Position numbers and translations under genes: made by a program. This document shows positions 36,544-44,669 of a stretch of 64,000 nt of DNA, in pieces. Source of the stretch: Aureimonas jatrophae (lineage in GTDB: Bacteria; Pseudomonadota; Alphaproteobacteria; Rhizobiales; Rhizobiaceae); assembly GCF_900104035.1 (NCBI RefSeq), contig NZ_FNIT01000002.1, positions 372,001 to 436,000 on the forward strand. Reading direction: 5' to 3'. Each line of letters starts with the position of its first letter. The first letter of the stretch is position 1. The notes beneath the pieces are model-generated. The model was not told the origin of the DNA and did not search any database. It saw only the letters and a list, made by a program, of their open reading frames with translations.

Positions 36544-37575
36544 TCAGCCGCCGAAGATCTCGTTCCAGCGGTCGATCCAGTCGTTCTTGGCCGCGTTCAG
36601 CTTGGCGTAGTCCAGCACCTGGAGCTTCGCGACGACGTCGGCGCCGTAGGTCCAGAGGCGCGCCTGCTCCGGCGTCAGCTCGACGGCCTTGGCGGCGGGC
36701 GCGTCCACCCCCTGCTCGGCGAGCTTCTGCTGCACCTCGGGCGAGAGGATGAAGTTGATGTACTGGAGCGCGAGCTCCGGCTCGGCCGCGCCCTTGGGAA
36801 TGTTCACCGTGTTGACGGTGGCGATCGCGCCTTCCTTGAGGTCCGCCCAGGCGGCGGTCGGGACGGCGGCCTGGATCTGGCCGAGCGTGAAGTCCTGCGC
36901 GACCGCGGCCGAGACCTCGCCGGTGGAGAAGAGATTGATCATCTCGGAGCCGGTGTTGTAGGTCTTCACGACGTTGGGCTTGAGTGCGTCCACCGCCTCG
37001 AACGCGGCGTCCGGATTGTCGAACGCGTTCTCGCCGGCATGGTCGCCTGCCTTCAGGACCACCATCGGGCCGGCGGTCGTGGTGATGCCGGGCAGCGTCA
37101 GGCTGGCCGCCATGTCCTCGCGCCACAGGTCATCCCACGAGGTCACCGGCGTCGTGACGCGCGCCGTGTCGGTGACGATGCCGACGCGCCCGATCGTGTA
37201 GGCCGGACCATAGGGACCCTGAGGCGCCTTGGCGATGTCGTAGAGGCCCGCGATGTTGGGAACCTTGGCGGGGTCGATCTCCTGAAACAGCCCTTCCGTG
37301 ACGCCGATCTGGGAGAAGGAGTCGGAGAAGTAGGCGACATCGACGCCCGCACCGCCGCGAATGCGGATCTTGGCAAGGCGGTCGGCGTTGTTGCCGGTCT
37401 CGAACACGACGTCGCAGCCGCACTGCTGTTTGAAGGGCTGGATCACGATCTGATCCAGCTTCTCGCCGTTGAAGCCCCACCAGGAGATCGTCAGCGTCTT
37501 CGCCTGCGCCGCGCCGGCGGTGAGCGCCAGGGCCGCGGAAGCGGCTAGGGCCAGGCGAAGGGGCGTGCGGATCAT
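36544..37575 (-). CDS. ABC transporter extracellular solute-binding protein (PotD type)
   Basis: The 343-residue periplasmic protein has a signal peptide (MIRTPLRLALAASAALALTA, AQA site near residue 25). The two-lobed body has ISWWGFNGEKLDQIVIQPFK, DVAYFSDSFSQIG and WADLKEGAIATVNTVNIPKG. By type it belongs to the polyamine-like binding proteins, but its neighbours are a nucleoside hydrolase, a deaminase-like amidohydrolase and adenine deaminase. I therefore infer a nucleoside, nucleobase or modified purine ligand. First gene of the minus operon, divergent from the adenine deaminase gene. Confidence 0.88.
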   Translation of the reverse strand: MIRTPLRLALAASAALALTAGAAQAKTLTISWWGFNGEKLDQIVIQPFKQQCGCDVVFETGNNADRLAKIRIRGGAGVDVAYFSDSFSQIGVTEGLFQEIDPAKVPNIAGLYDIAKAPQGPYGPAYTIGRVGIVTDTARVTTPVTSWDDLWREDMAASLTLPGITTTAGPMVVLKAGDHAGENAFDNPDAAFEAVDALKPNVVKTYNTGSEMINLFSTGEVSAAVAQDFTLGQIQAAVPTAAWADLKEGAIATVNTVNIPKGAAEPELALQYINFILSPEVQQKLAEQGVDAPAAKAVELTPEQARLWTYGADVVAKLQVLDYAKLNAAKNDWIDRWNEIFGG

Positions 37576-37700
37576 GGCGGGTCTCCGGAATGGGTGGGGA
37601 AACGGTCAGGGCCGCGAACGGACTAGCGTATTTTTTCCGCAAAGGACAAGCCTGTCGCGTTATTGTGCGCGGCGTTGCGGGGCGGCTAGAAGCCTTTCCC

Positions 37701-39575
37701 ATGACCCAGCCGCCCGAACTGCCCGACGATCTCCTCATCCACGCGTCCGACGAGGTGCGCATCCGACAGGATCTCGCGCTGGTGGCGCTGGGCAAGCGTC
37801 CGGCTGACCGCGTCCTGCGGGTCGGTCGGCTGCTCGACGTGCACACGCGGCGCTGGCATGCCGACCAGGAGATCGTCATCCGCGCCCGGCGCATCGCCTA
37901 TGTCGGCGGTGCCGGCTCCTGGCCCGGCGAAGCGGCCGAGCGTGTCCACGAGCCCGACCGTCATGCGGTGCCGGGCTTCGGCGAGGTGCACAAGCATATC
38001 GAGTCGAGCCACCTGACGCCCGACCGCGAGGCGGCCCTCGTCCTGCCCTTCGGCTGCACCTGGACCTGCGAGGCGAGCCACGAGTTCTCGAACGTCGACG
38101 GCGCGCGCAACCTCGACTTCTGGCTTGCCGCGCGCCGTGCCGGGAGCCCCGCCAAGATCTTCCCGCTGCCCGGCTCGGCCGTGCCGCCCACCGCCTACGA
38201 GTGGGGCGGCGGCCATTACGGCTACGAGGAGCAGCGCGATTTCCTGCGCGACACGCTGCTGGTTCCCGGCCTCGACGAGGTGATGGACTGGCCCGCCGTC
38301 TGGGACGCCGCCAACCCCTCGCACGAGCGGCTCTGGGGCATGATCCGGGCGACCTTCGAGGCGCGCGGCGTCGTGGAGGGCCATGCCGCGGGCATGCGCG
38401 GCGCGCCCGAGATCAACGCGTTCGCGGCCGCCGGCATGGCCTCGGACCACGAGGCCTGGACGCCGGACGAGGTCCGCGACAAGTTGCGGCGTGGCCTGTT
38501 CCTAGAGCTGCGCCCCCATTCGCTGCCCGAGATCATCCAGGCGCTCGTCGCCGACGGCCTCGCCGACTGGAGCCAGATCGCGCTCTGCACCGACGACCGC
38601 TCGGCCTCCGACACGATGCGCATCGGGGCGACCGACCACAACGTGCGCCTCGCCATCCGGAACGGCCTCGCGCCCGAGATCGCCGTCCAGCTCGTCACGA
38701 TCAACCCGGCGCGCCACATGCGCCTGACCCCTTGGGTCGGCGCGATCGCGCCGGGGCGCTACGCCGACATGGTGCTTCTGTCCGATGTCGAAAGCTTCAT
38801 CATCGCCTCGGTCTGGGCGGACGGGCGCGAGGTCGCACGGGACGGCCGCATGACCGTGGCCGTTCCCGAGATCGCGTGGCCGGACTGGACGCGCCGGACG
38901 GTGCGCATCGACCGCGAGATCACGGCGGCCGACTTCGCGATTCACGCCGAGCCGGGTCGCGCGACGATGCAGGCCGCGCTTCTGCGGCCCTTCCACTGGT
39001 CGGACGCGTTCATCACGGCCGAACTGCCCGTCGCCGACGGCCACGTCCAGCGCGACGCCGCGCGCAACATCACGAAGTTCGCGATCGTCGACCGCTTCTC
39101 GGGCGAGGGGCGAACCGCGAAGATGTTCTGGCTCGGCACCGGCCCGCGCACGCCGGGCACCGCGCTCGCCTGCTCGATGGGCCACGACAAGCACAACATC
39201 TGGACCGTCGGCTCCTGCGACGAGGCCATGGCGCTTGCCGTCAACACGTTGCGCGAGATGGGCGGCGGCTGGGCCCTGGTGCGGGACGGCGAGGTGCTGG
39301 CGCGGGTGCGCTACGAGGTCGGCGGCCTGATGACGGCGCGCCCGCCGGAAGAGCTCGACCGGGAGATGCAGGCTCTCTACCAAGCGGCCGAGACGATCGA
39401 CTGGATGTACGAGCCGACCTTCTCGCCGCGCTGGAGCCCGGGCTTTCCCGAGCGCCTGGCCTTTGCGACGCTGACCTGCGCGCCCTGGCGTTGGGTGCTC
39501 GTCGCACCCTCGCCGCTCGCGCCGGAGGGCTTCGTCGACGTCGGAACGGGACGCCCCCATCCCGTTGTGTGGTGA
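37701..39575 (+). CDS. ade: Adenine deaminase-like amidohydrolase
   Basis: The 624-residue protein has the adenine deaminase (AdeC) layout: an amidohydrolase barrel with VPGFGEVHKHIESSHLTP near residue 90 (HxH metal motif, family form HxHIESS), GCTWTCEASHEFSNVDGARN near 120, EGHAAGMRG near 230, CTDDRSASDTMR near 300, then a C-terminal domain from about 430 with FWLGTGPRTPGTALACSMGH and KHNIWTVGS. It converts adenine to hypoxanthine and ammonia. The ATG at 37701 is preferred, giving a normal length. Divergent from the PotABCD-like transporter operon by 125 bases. The EASHE motif differs from the more usual DPHE form, so another purine is possible. Confidence 0.87.
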   Translation: MTQPPELPDDLLIHASDEVRIRQDLALVALGKRPADRVLRVGRLLDVHTRRWHADQEIVIRARRIAYVGGAGSWPGEAAERVHEPDRHAVPGFGEVHKHIESSHLTPDREAALVLPFGCTWTCEASHEFSNVDGARNLDFWLAARRAGSPAKIFPLPGSAVPPTAYEWGGGHYGYEEQRDFLRDTLLVPGLDEVMDWPAVWDAANPSHERLWGMIRATFEARGVVEGHAAGMRGAPEINAFAAAGMASDHEAWTPDEVRDKLRRGLFLELRPHSLPEIIQALVADGLADWSQIALCTDDRSASDTMRIGATDHNVRLAIRNGLAPEIAVQLVTINPARHMRLTPWVGAIAPGRYADMVLLSDVESFIIASVWADGREVARDGRMTVAVPEIAWPDWTRRTVRIDREITAADFAIHAEPGRATMQAALLRPFHWSDAFITAELPVADGHVQRDAARNITKFAIVDRFSGEGRTAKMFWLGTGPRTPGTALACSMGHDKHNIWTVGSCDEAMALAVNTLREMGGGWALVRDGEVLARVRYEVGGLMTARPPEELDREMQALYQAAETIDWMYEPTFSPRWSPGFPERLAFATLTCAPWRWVLVAPSPLAPEGFVDVGTGRPHPVVW

Positions 39576-39588
39576 GGTGCCTCGCCCG

Positions 39589-40650
39589 TCAGGGGATGAG
39601 GCGGTCTGTGCGCAGCTTGGCGAAGAGGTCGAAGAAGCTGTCGTCGGTGGGCTGGTAGTCGAGAAAGCCGAGCCGGCGGCTCTTGCCCATGTCGGTCACG
39701 ACCTCGAAGGGACGGCCGAGATCGGCATCCGTGTGCCAGGGCGAGGCGAGGCGCGACAGATCGGGCTCCGCCAGACCCTCGCGTGTCGCGATGCGGCGCC
39801 AGACCGGCGCGTCGTCCCGCATCTGGTCCTCGAGCGGGCGCACCGTGCCGTCGAAGGGGGCGGCCTCGATCCCGAACCACTCGGCGATGCGGCCCCACAT
39901 CCAGTTCCAGCGGAAGACGTCGCCGTTGACGATGTTGAAGGCTTCGTTGGCGGCCGCCGGCGTTTGCGTCGCCCACAGGAGCTGGCGGGCGAGCTGGCGC
40001 GCATCCGTCATGTCGGTGAGGCTCTCCCACTGCGCTTCCGAACCCGGAAAGCGGAACGGGCGCCCCGTCTCGCGGCAGAGCGTGGCGTAGACCGCCAGCG
40101 TCGTGCCCATGTTCATGGCGTTGCCGACCGCCTGGCCGATCACGGTGTGTGGGCGGTGGACGCTCCAGCGGAAGCCGTCGCGCGTGGCTGCCGCGAAGAC
40201 CTCGTCCTCCTGCGCGTAGTAGAAGTTGTCGACCGGCAGGCGGCCCTGCGTCTCGCGGAACGGCGTCTTGGGCAGCTCGCCCTTTCCGTAGGCCTCGAAG
40301 GGTCCGAGATAGTGCTTGAGGCCCGTCACCAGCGCCACGTGGCGCGTCGTGCCACCAAGCCGCAGCGCGTCGAGAAGGTGGCGCACCATGCCGGCGTTGA
40401 CGCGGATGTTCTCGGCTTCCGTCGCCTGCCGGGCCCAGGTCGTGATGAACACGGCATCGGGCCGCACGTCGCGCAGCGCCTTTGTTGTGGCCGCGGCATC
40501 CTGCAGGTCGGCCGCCACCGGCAGGATGCCGTTCTGGCTGGCGGGGCGTCGGGCCAGACCCAGCACCCGCCAGCCCTGTTCGTTGAGAAGCGCGGCGGTC
40601 GCGCTGCCCACGATGCCGCTGGCACCCACCACGAGGGCTGTCTTGGTCAT
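39589..40650 (-). CDS. PRISE-type SDR (progesterone 5-beta-reductase/iridoid-synthase-like)
   Basis: The 353-residue atypical short-chain reductase has nucleotide-binding ALVVGASGIVGSATAALL at residues 5-22, LARRPA near 33, and the two PRISE hallmark blocks TGLKHYLGPFEAYG near residue 110 (catalytic Lys) and DNFYYAQEDEVF near 140 (catalytic Tyr). These enzymes use NADPH to reduce enones such as progesterone or small unsaturated carbonyls. The bacterial physiological substrate is unknown. Start ATG 40650 after GGAGACGGA. Divergent from an HxlR regulator, which probably controls it. Confidence 0.9.
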   Translation of the reverse strand: MTKTALVVGASGIVGSATAALLNEQGWRVLGLARRPASQNGILPVAADLQDAAATTKALRDVRPDAVFITTWARQATEAENIRVNAGMVRHLLDALRLGGTTRHVALVTGLKHYLGPFEAYGKGELPKTPFRETQGRLPVDNFYYAQEDEVFAAATRDGFRWSVHRPHTVIGQAVGNAMNMGTTLAVYATLCRETGRPFRFPGSEAQWESLTDMTDARQLARQLLWATQTPAAANEAFNIVNGDVFRWNWMWGRIAEWFGIEAAPFDGTVRPLEDQMRDDAPVWRRIATREGLAEPDLSRLASPWHTDADLGRPFEVVTDMGKSRRLGFLDYQPTDDSFFDLFAKLRTDRLIP

Positions 40651-40772
40651 GCTGTCCGTCTCCGTCTGGGCTCGGTTGTGTATGGGTTCGCGTTCCGCCC
40701 GAGCTAGGCAGCCCGGACGCCGGCGGCTAGACGGAACCGAATGGGGACATAGGCACCCGGAGGTATCCACGC

Positions 40773-41171
40773 ATGCGACCCGGAACGCCCGACGAGGCGT
40801 GGCGCGAGGACTGCGCGCCGCGCCGCGTTCTCGAACTCTTTGCCACCAAGTGGACGAGCATGGTGCTCCACACGCTCCATGCGCGGCATGCAGGCGCGGC
40901 GCGCACCGGCGTCCTGCAGCGCTCGCTGCCCGGCATCTCCAAGAAGATGCTGACGCAGACGCTGCGCGAGATGGAGGCGAGCGGGCTCGTGACGCGCCAC
41001 GTCGCGGGCACCGTTCCGCCGGCGGTCGAGTACCGGCTGACGGCGCTGGGCACGCGCTTCGTCGAGCCGGTCGAGATGCTCTACCGCTGGGGCCGCCTCA
41101 ACGCCGACGCGCTGGACGCCCTGCGCGAGCGCACAACCTCGCGCCGACGCGCGCCAGAGGCGAACCCGTAA
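40773..41171 (+). CDS. HxlR family transcriptional regulator
   Basis: A 132-residue winged-helix regulator. Family marks are DCAPRRVLELFATKWTSMVL, LQRSLPGISKKMLTQTLREM (recognition helix, about residues 50-70) and EYRLTALGTRFVEPV. HxlR proteins commonly respond to aldehydes, quinones or other electrophiles and control a divergent oxidoreductase gene. That arrangement is present here with the PRISE-type reductase 122 bases away. The ATG follows GGAGGT. Confidence 0.93.
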   Translation: MRPGTPDEAWREDCAPRRVLELFATKWTSMVLHTLHARHAGAARTGVLQRSLPGISKKMLTQTLREMEASGLVTRHVAGTVPPAVEYRLTALGTRFVEPVEMLYRWGRLNADALDALRERTTSRRRAPEANP

Positions 41172-41235
41172 GGTCAGCTTCCCGTCATATTGCGGTGCGA
41201 AAAGAGCGCTTGTTCTGTCTGGATGGAGGGATCCT

Positions 41236-42228
41236 TTGTCCCACCCCGCAGCACGGGCCCGGCGCGGGAGGCGCCGTTTTGGGTTCCGCTCGCTTGTTCT
41301 TGCGCTTCCGGCCCTCCTCTTCGGCGGGGACGCGGGCGCCTCGCCCGCCGCCGACGCTGCGCGCGCCGCCGCCGAGCGCCTCGGCGAGCGTCTGGAGCGC
41401 ATCCGCGACCCCGAAGTCGATCCGCCGCGCCTCGACATCGACCTGCGACTGGAGGCCGGCGACGACGAGCAGCGCATGGAAAGCTGGGACAGGCTGACGC
41501 CCGATCCGGCGGACGAGCGCTTCGGACGCACCCTCTTCGATCCGCGCGCCGCGCCCCGGCGCGAGATGCACCTGCGCAGCGATGGCTTGGCGACGGACGC
41601 CGAGGGCAGCTGGAGCCGCGGCTCGGTCACGCTTGCGCCGGGCGGCCGGGTCGGCGAAAGCGACCTGTCGCTGACGGCGGGCTTCGACGGGATCGGCCGG
41701 GGCGGGCGTATCGCAGGCGTCGCGGCCAGCATCGACCAGCGCCGCTTCGGCGAGCGCGAGGCCGACTTGGCCGGGGTCGCCGCCTACGGCTCGCTCCAGC
41801 TCCTTGCGTCCTCGTTCCTGGACCTCAGCGCCGGCACGATGGCGCCGACCGGTGGGGATGGGGGCGCAGCCTTCGGCACGGCACGCTTCGGCGTCGAGCG
41901 TCGCGTCTCGGGTTGGCTGGTGAACCCCTACGGACGAGCCGAGATCACCCGCGAGCGCGGCCGGGACCCCTATGGCGCGCTCGTCTCGGGCCTGCGCCTC
42001 GAGCGCAGCATCGACCTCGGCGGCCTTCGCCTTCGCCCACAGATCCGGTGGGAGGGCGAGCGGCGCCGCGTGCCGGGCACGAACGCGGTGGAGCGCACGC
42101 GCAGCGTCACGCCCGCGCTTCTGGTGGATGTGGCCAAGGACTGGACCGCGCGCATCGAACACCGCAGCCGCACCGGCACGACGGGCCGCGAGGAGCGCCT
42201 GGAATTTCGCGTCTCGGGCACGTGGTAG
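41236..42228 (+). CDS. Hypothetical secreted protein, possible beta-barrel
   Basis: I do not recognise this 330-residue protein. A basic N-terminus with a hydrophobic stretch (FRSLVLALPALLFGGDAGAS) suggests a signal peptide cleaved near residue 36. Then comes a helical charged segment (AAAERLGERLERIRDPEVD). From about residue 125 to the end, alternating polar and hydrophobic strands about 10 residues long (GSVTLAPGG, DLSLTAGFDG, TARFGVERRVSG, ARIEHRSRTG) end in VSGTW with a terminal aromatic residue, as in outer-membrane beta-barrels. TTG start at 41236 after GGAGGG. It stands alone between HxlR and a GNAT gene. Confidence 0.6.
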   Translation: MSHPAARARRGRRRFGFRSLVLALPALLFGGDAGASPAADAARAAAERLGERLERIRDPEVDPPRLDIDLRLEAGDDEQRMESWDRLTPDPADERFGRTLFDPRAAPRREMHLRSDGLATDAEGSWSRGSVTLAPGGRVGESDLSLTAGFDGIGRGGRIAGVAASIDQRRFGEREADLAGVAAYGSLQLLASSFLDLSAGTMAPTGGDGGAAFGTARFGVERRVSGWLVNPYGRAEITRERGRDPYGALVSGLRLERSIDLGGLRLRPQIRWEGERRRVPGTNAVERTRSVTPALLVDVAKDWTARIEHRSRTGTTGREERLEFRVSGTW

Positions 42229-42308
42229 CGATGAAGCGACCGTCGCTTGTCGCCGGTCGGGGACGTGCGCTACGGGCTCCGGCCGACAGGCACGGGGAGC
42301 GAGGCAAA

Positions 42309-42839
42309 ATGGAGCCGATCCGGACGGAGCGACTGATCCTGCGCCGCTTCCGGCGCGAGGACGCGGCCGGGCTTCTCGCCTATCTGCGCGAGCCGCGATC
42401 GACGTGCTTCGCCTCGCTGCGCCTACCCGACCTTGATGCCGCGCACGCGGAGGCGGAGCGGCGCGCGGCGAACGACGAGGCGATCGCTGTCGCGCTGCGC
42501 GACACCGACCAGCTGATCGGCGACCTCTTCGCGGTGCCCGAGCCGCCCGACACGTTCAGCATCGGCTGGAACTTCGACGCCGCCTTCGCCGGGGCCGGCT
42601 ACGCCTCCGAGGCGGCCCAAGCGCTGGTGCGGCACCTGTTCGAGGAGCGCGGCGCGCGGCGTCTCTACGCCTATGTCGAAGACCACAACGTTGCCTCGCA
42701 GCGCCTGTGCGAGCGGCTCTGCATGCGCCGCGAGGGCGTGTTTCTGGAGTTCGTGTCCTTCGTCGACGACGCCAAGGGGCGGCCGGTCTACGAGAACACG
42801 ATGCAGTACGCCCTTCTTCGCAGGGAATGGCGGGGCTGA
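42309..42839 (+). CDS. GNAT family N-acetyltransferase (RimJ/RimL-like)
   Basis: A 176-residue acetyltransferase. It opens with the typical IRTERLILRRFRREDAAGLL. The acetyl-CoA-binding region lies near residues 85-115 (GWNFDAAFAGAGYASEAAQA), where the R/Q-x-x-G-x-G/A loop reads FAGAGYASEA. It is followed by ARRLYAYVEDHNVASQRLCE, a hallmark of the RimJ/RimL branch. It would acetylate an amine on a protein, amino acid or drug; the substrate is unknown. It ends at a strong hairpin. Confidence 0.92.
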   Translation: MEPIRTERLILRRFRREDAAGLLAYLREPRSTCFASLRLPDLDAAHAEAERRAANDEAIAVALRDTDQLIGDLFAVPEPPDTFSIGWNFDAAFAGAGYASEAAQALVRHLFEERGARRLYAYVEDHNVASQRLCERLCMRREGVFLEFVSFVDDAKGRPVYENTMQYALLRREWRG

Positions 42840-42840
42840 C

Positions 42841-42877
42841 GCCGGACGGGGGCGGGTCGGGTCCACCCCCGTCCGGC
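42841..42877. terminator. Strong hairpin between convergent genes
   Basis: GCCGGACGGGGG at 42841-42852 pairs perfectly with CCCCCGTCCGGC at 42866-42877 (12-base stem, 13-base loop). It lies right after the GNAT stop and just beyond the ThuA-like stop, so it can terminate both converging transcripts. No T-run is present. Confidence 0.7.
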
Positions 42878-42882
42878 TGCGG

Positions 42883-43524
42883 TCAGCGCGCGGCCCAGAC
42901 CAGTCCGCGTTGCAGGATGGTGCGCATCTGCGGCACCTGGAACTCCGAGGCGACGTGGCCGAGCGAGGAGTAGAAGACGCGCCCCTGTCCGTAGCGGCGC
43001 TTCCACACCACCGGCATCACCACGCCGTCGATCCACTCGGCGTGCTCGCCCGTGAAGCGCGTGGTGGCCAGCACCTCGTTCGAGGGGTCGACATGCATGT
43101 AGTACTGCTCGGAGCGGTAGGGGAAGCTCGCGATCCCCTCCATCACCGGATCGTCCGGCCGCGTGACGTCGACCGTGTAGTCGATGATGTTGCCGGGATG
43201 GGCGACCCACTGCCCGCCCACCATGAACTGGTATTCGGGCTGGTCGCGGAAGGCGTCGCCCATGCCGCCGTGGTAGCCGCCGAGGCCCACCCCGCCCCGC
43301 ACGGCGGCGGTGAGGTTGGTCAGCTCCTCCTTCTCGATCTTGGCCATGGTGATCAACGGGACGATCAGCGACAGGTCGTGGATCGAGGGATCGGCGAAGG
43401 CCTCGGTCGTGTTCTCGCTGAACACCGTGAAGCCCTCCTCGCGCAGCATGTCGCCCAAGACAGCCGCGCACTGCTCGGGCTCGTGCCCGCTCCAGCCGCC
43501 CCAGACGATGAGTGCCTGCTTCAT
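42883..43524 (-). CDS. thuA: ThuA-like protein
   Basis: The 213-residue protein has the class I glutamine-amidotransferase-like fold of the ThuA family: ALIVWGGWSGHEPEQCAAVL at residues 4-23, GVGLGGYHGGMGDAF near 80, WVAHPGNIIDYTVDV near 105, and a C-terminal VVWKRRYGQGRVFYSSLGHV. In rhizobia, thuA and thuB sit with a trehalose/maltitol ABC importer and act in a 3-keto-disaccharide route. Here a ThuB-like dehydrogenase and an ABC importer are adjacent, which supports that assignment. Its start overlaps the dehydrogenase stop. Confidence 0.8.
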   Translation of the reverse strand: MKQALIVWGGWSGHEPEQCAAVLGDMLREEGFTVFSENTTEAFADPSIHDLSLIVPLITMAKIEKEELTNLTAAVRGGVGLGGYHGGMGDAFRDQPEYQFMVGGQWVAHPGNIIDYTVDVTRPDDPVMEGIASFPYRSEQYYMHVDPSNEVLATTRFTGEHAEWIDGVVMPVVWKRRYGQGRVFYSSLGHVASEFQVPQMRTILQRGLVWAAR

Positions 43525-44633
43525 CAGATTGTCTCCTCCAGTATGCCTGTCAGCGAAGGGTCGGCGCTCAGCGGCGCCGGCCGTTCGGGCCGTGTCTCGA
43601 TCGTGATCGCCGCGCCCGTCTCGGCAGAGCGCGCGAAGGCCTCCATGACCTCGAGGACGTGGAGCGCCAGCGCGCCGCTCGCCCGGTGCGGCCGGTTTCG
43701 GCGGATCGCGCTCGCCATGTCGGCCAAGCCGATCGAGCGGTAGTTGCCGTCCGCGAAGGGCTCGGTGACCGCGACCTCCTCCCATTCGCCGCCCTTGCGC
43801 AGGAACAGCGGCGCGCCGCCGAAGTGGTTGGGATCGGGCACGGTGAGCGAGCCTTCCGTACCGTAGACCTCGAGCGGCAGATGCTTGTGGCCGGCGACGT
43901 CGAAGCTCATCACCATGGTGACCACGGCGCCGCTCGCGAACTGCAGCGCGCCCGCGACGTGGGTGGGCACCTCGACCTGGATCAACTGGCCGCGGCGCGG
44001 CTCGCTCGTGATCGTGCGCTCGCGGCGCGGCTCGGGCGACAGGCCGACGACGCGCGAGACGGGACCCAGAAGGTTCACGAGGTCGGTGATGTAGTAGGGG
44101 CCCATATCCAGCATCGGCCCGCCGCCCGGCTTGTAGTAGAAGTCGGGATCGGGGTGCCAGCGCTCGTGGCCCGGGCCCATCATGAAGGCCGTGCCCCCGA
44201 CCATCTGGCCGAGATGTCCCTCGTCCACGAAGCGCCGCGCGGCCTGGTGCGCGCCGCCAAGGAACGTATCGGGCGCCGAGCCGAGGCGCAGGCCCCGACG
44301 GTCCGCCTCCGCCGTCAGGCGCGTGGCGTCGCGATAATCGATGCCGAGCGGCTTCTCGCCGTAGGCGTGCTTGCCCGCGGCGAGGATCCGCAAGCCGACC
44401 TCGACATGCGCGGCGGGGATCGTGAGGTTGAGGACGATCTCGATCGCGGGATCGGCGAGGAGGTCCTCGACGCTTCTTGCAGGAATGCCGAACTCGGCGC
44501 CGCGCATTTCTGCCGCCTCGCGCCGCTGATCGGCTACAGCGCGGATGTCGAGGACGGGGAAGCCGCGCGCGGCCTTCAGGTAGGCCGCGCTGATGTTACC
44601 GCATCCGATGATGCCGATGCCGACGGGTCGCAT
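43524..44633 (-). CDS. Gfo/Idh/MocA oxidoreductase (ThuB-like by context)
   Basis: A 369-residue dehydrogenase: Rossmann GIGIIGCGNISAAYLKAARG, EKP motif HAYGEKPLGIDYRDATRL near residue 95, and substrate-domain helix GGGPMLDMGPYYITDLVNLL near 178. It likely oxidises a sugar hydroxyl, possibly forming a 3-keto sugar as ThuB does with trehalose. It is encoded between the ROK regulator and the ThuA-like gene and overlaps the latter by one base. Specificity is not readable from sequence. Confidence 0.88.
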   Translation of the reverse strand: MRPVGIGIIGCGNISAAYLKAARGFPVLDIRAVADQRREAAEMRGAEFGIPARSVEDLLADPAIEIVLNLTIPAAHVEVGLRILAAGKHAYGEKPLGIDYRDATRLTAEADRRGLRLGSAPDTFLGGAHQAARRFVDEGHLGQMVGGTAFMMGPGHERWHPDPDFYYKPGGGPMLDMGPYYITDLVNLLGPVSRVVGLSPEPRRERTITSEPRRGQLIQVEVPTHVAGALQFASGAVVTMVMSFDVAGHKHLPLEVYGTEGSLTVPDPNHFGGAPLFLRKGGEWEEVAVTEPFADGNYRSIGLADMASAIRRNRPHRASGALALHVLEVMEAFARSAETGAAITIETRPERPAPLSADPSLTGILEETI

Positions 44634-44669
44634 GGTGGGGTGATCCTCCCGAGATCGTTTCGCGTTGTG

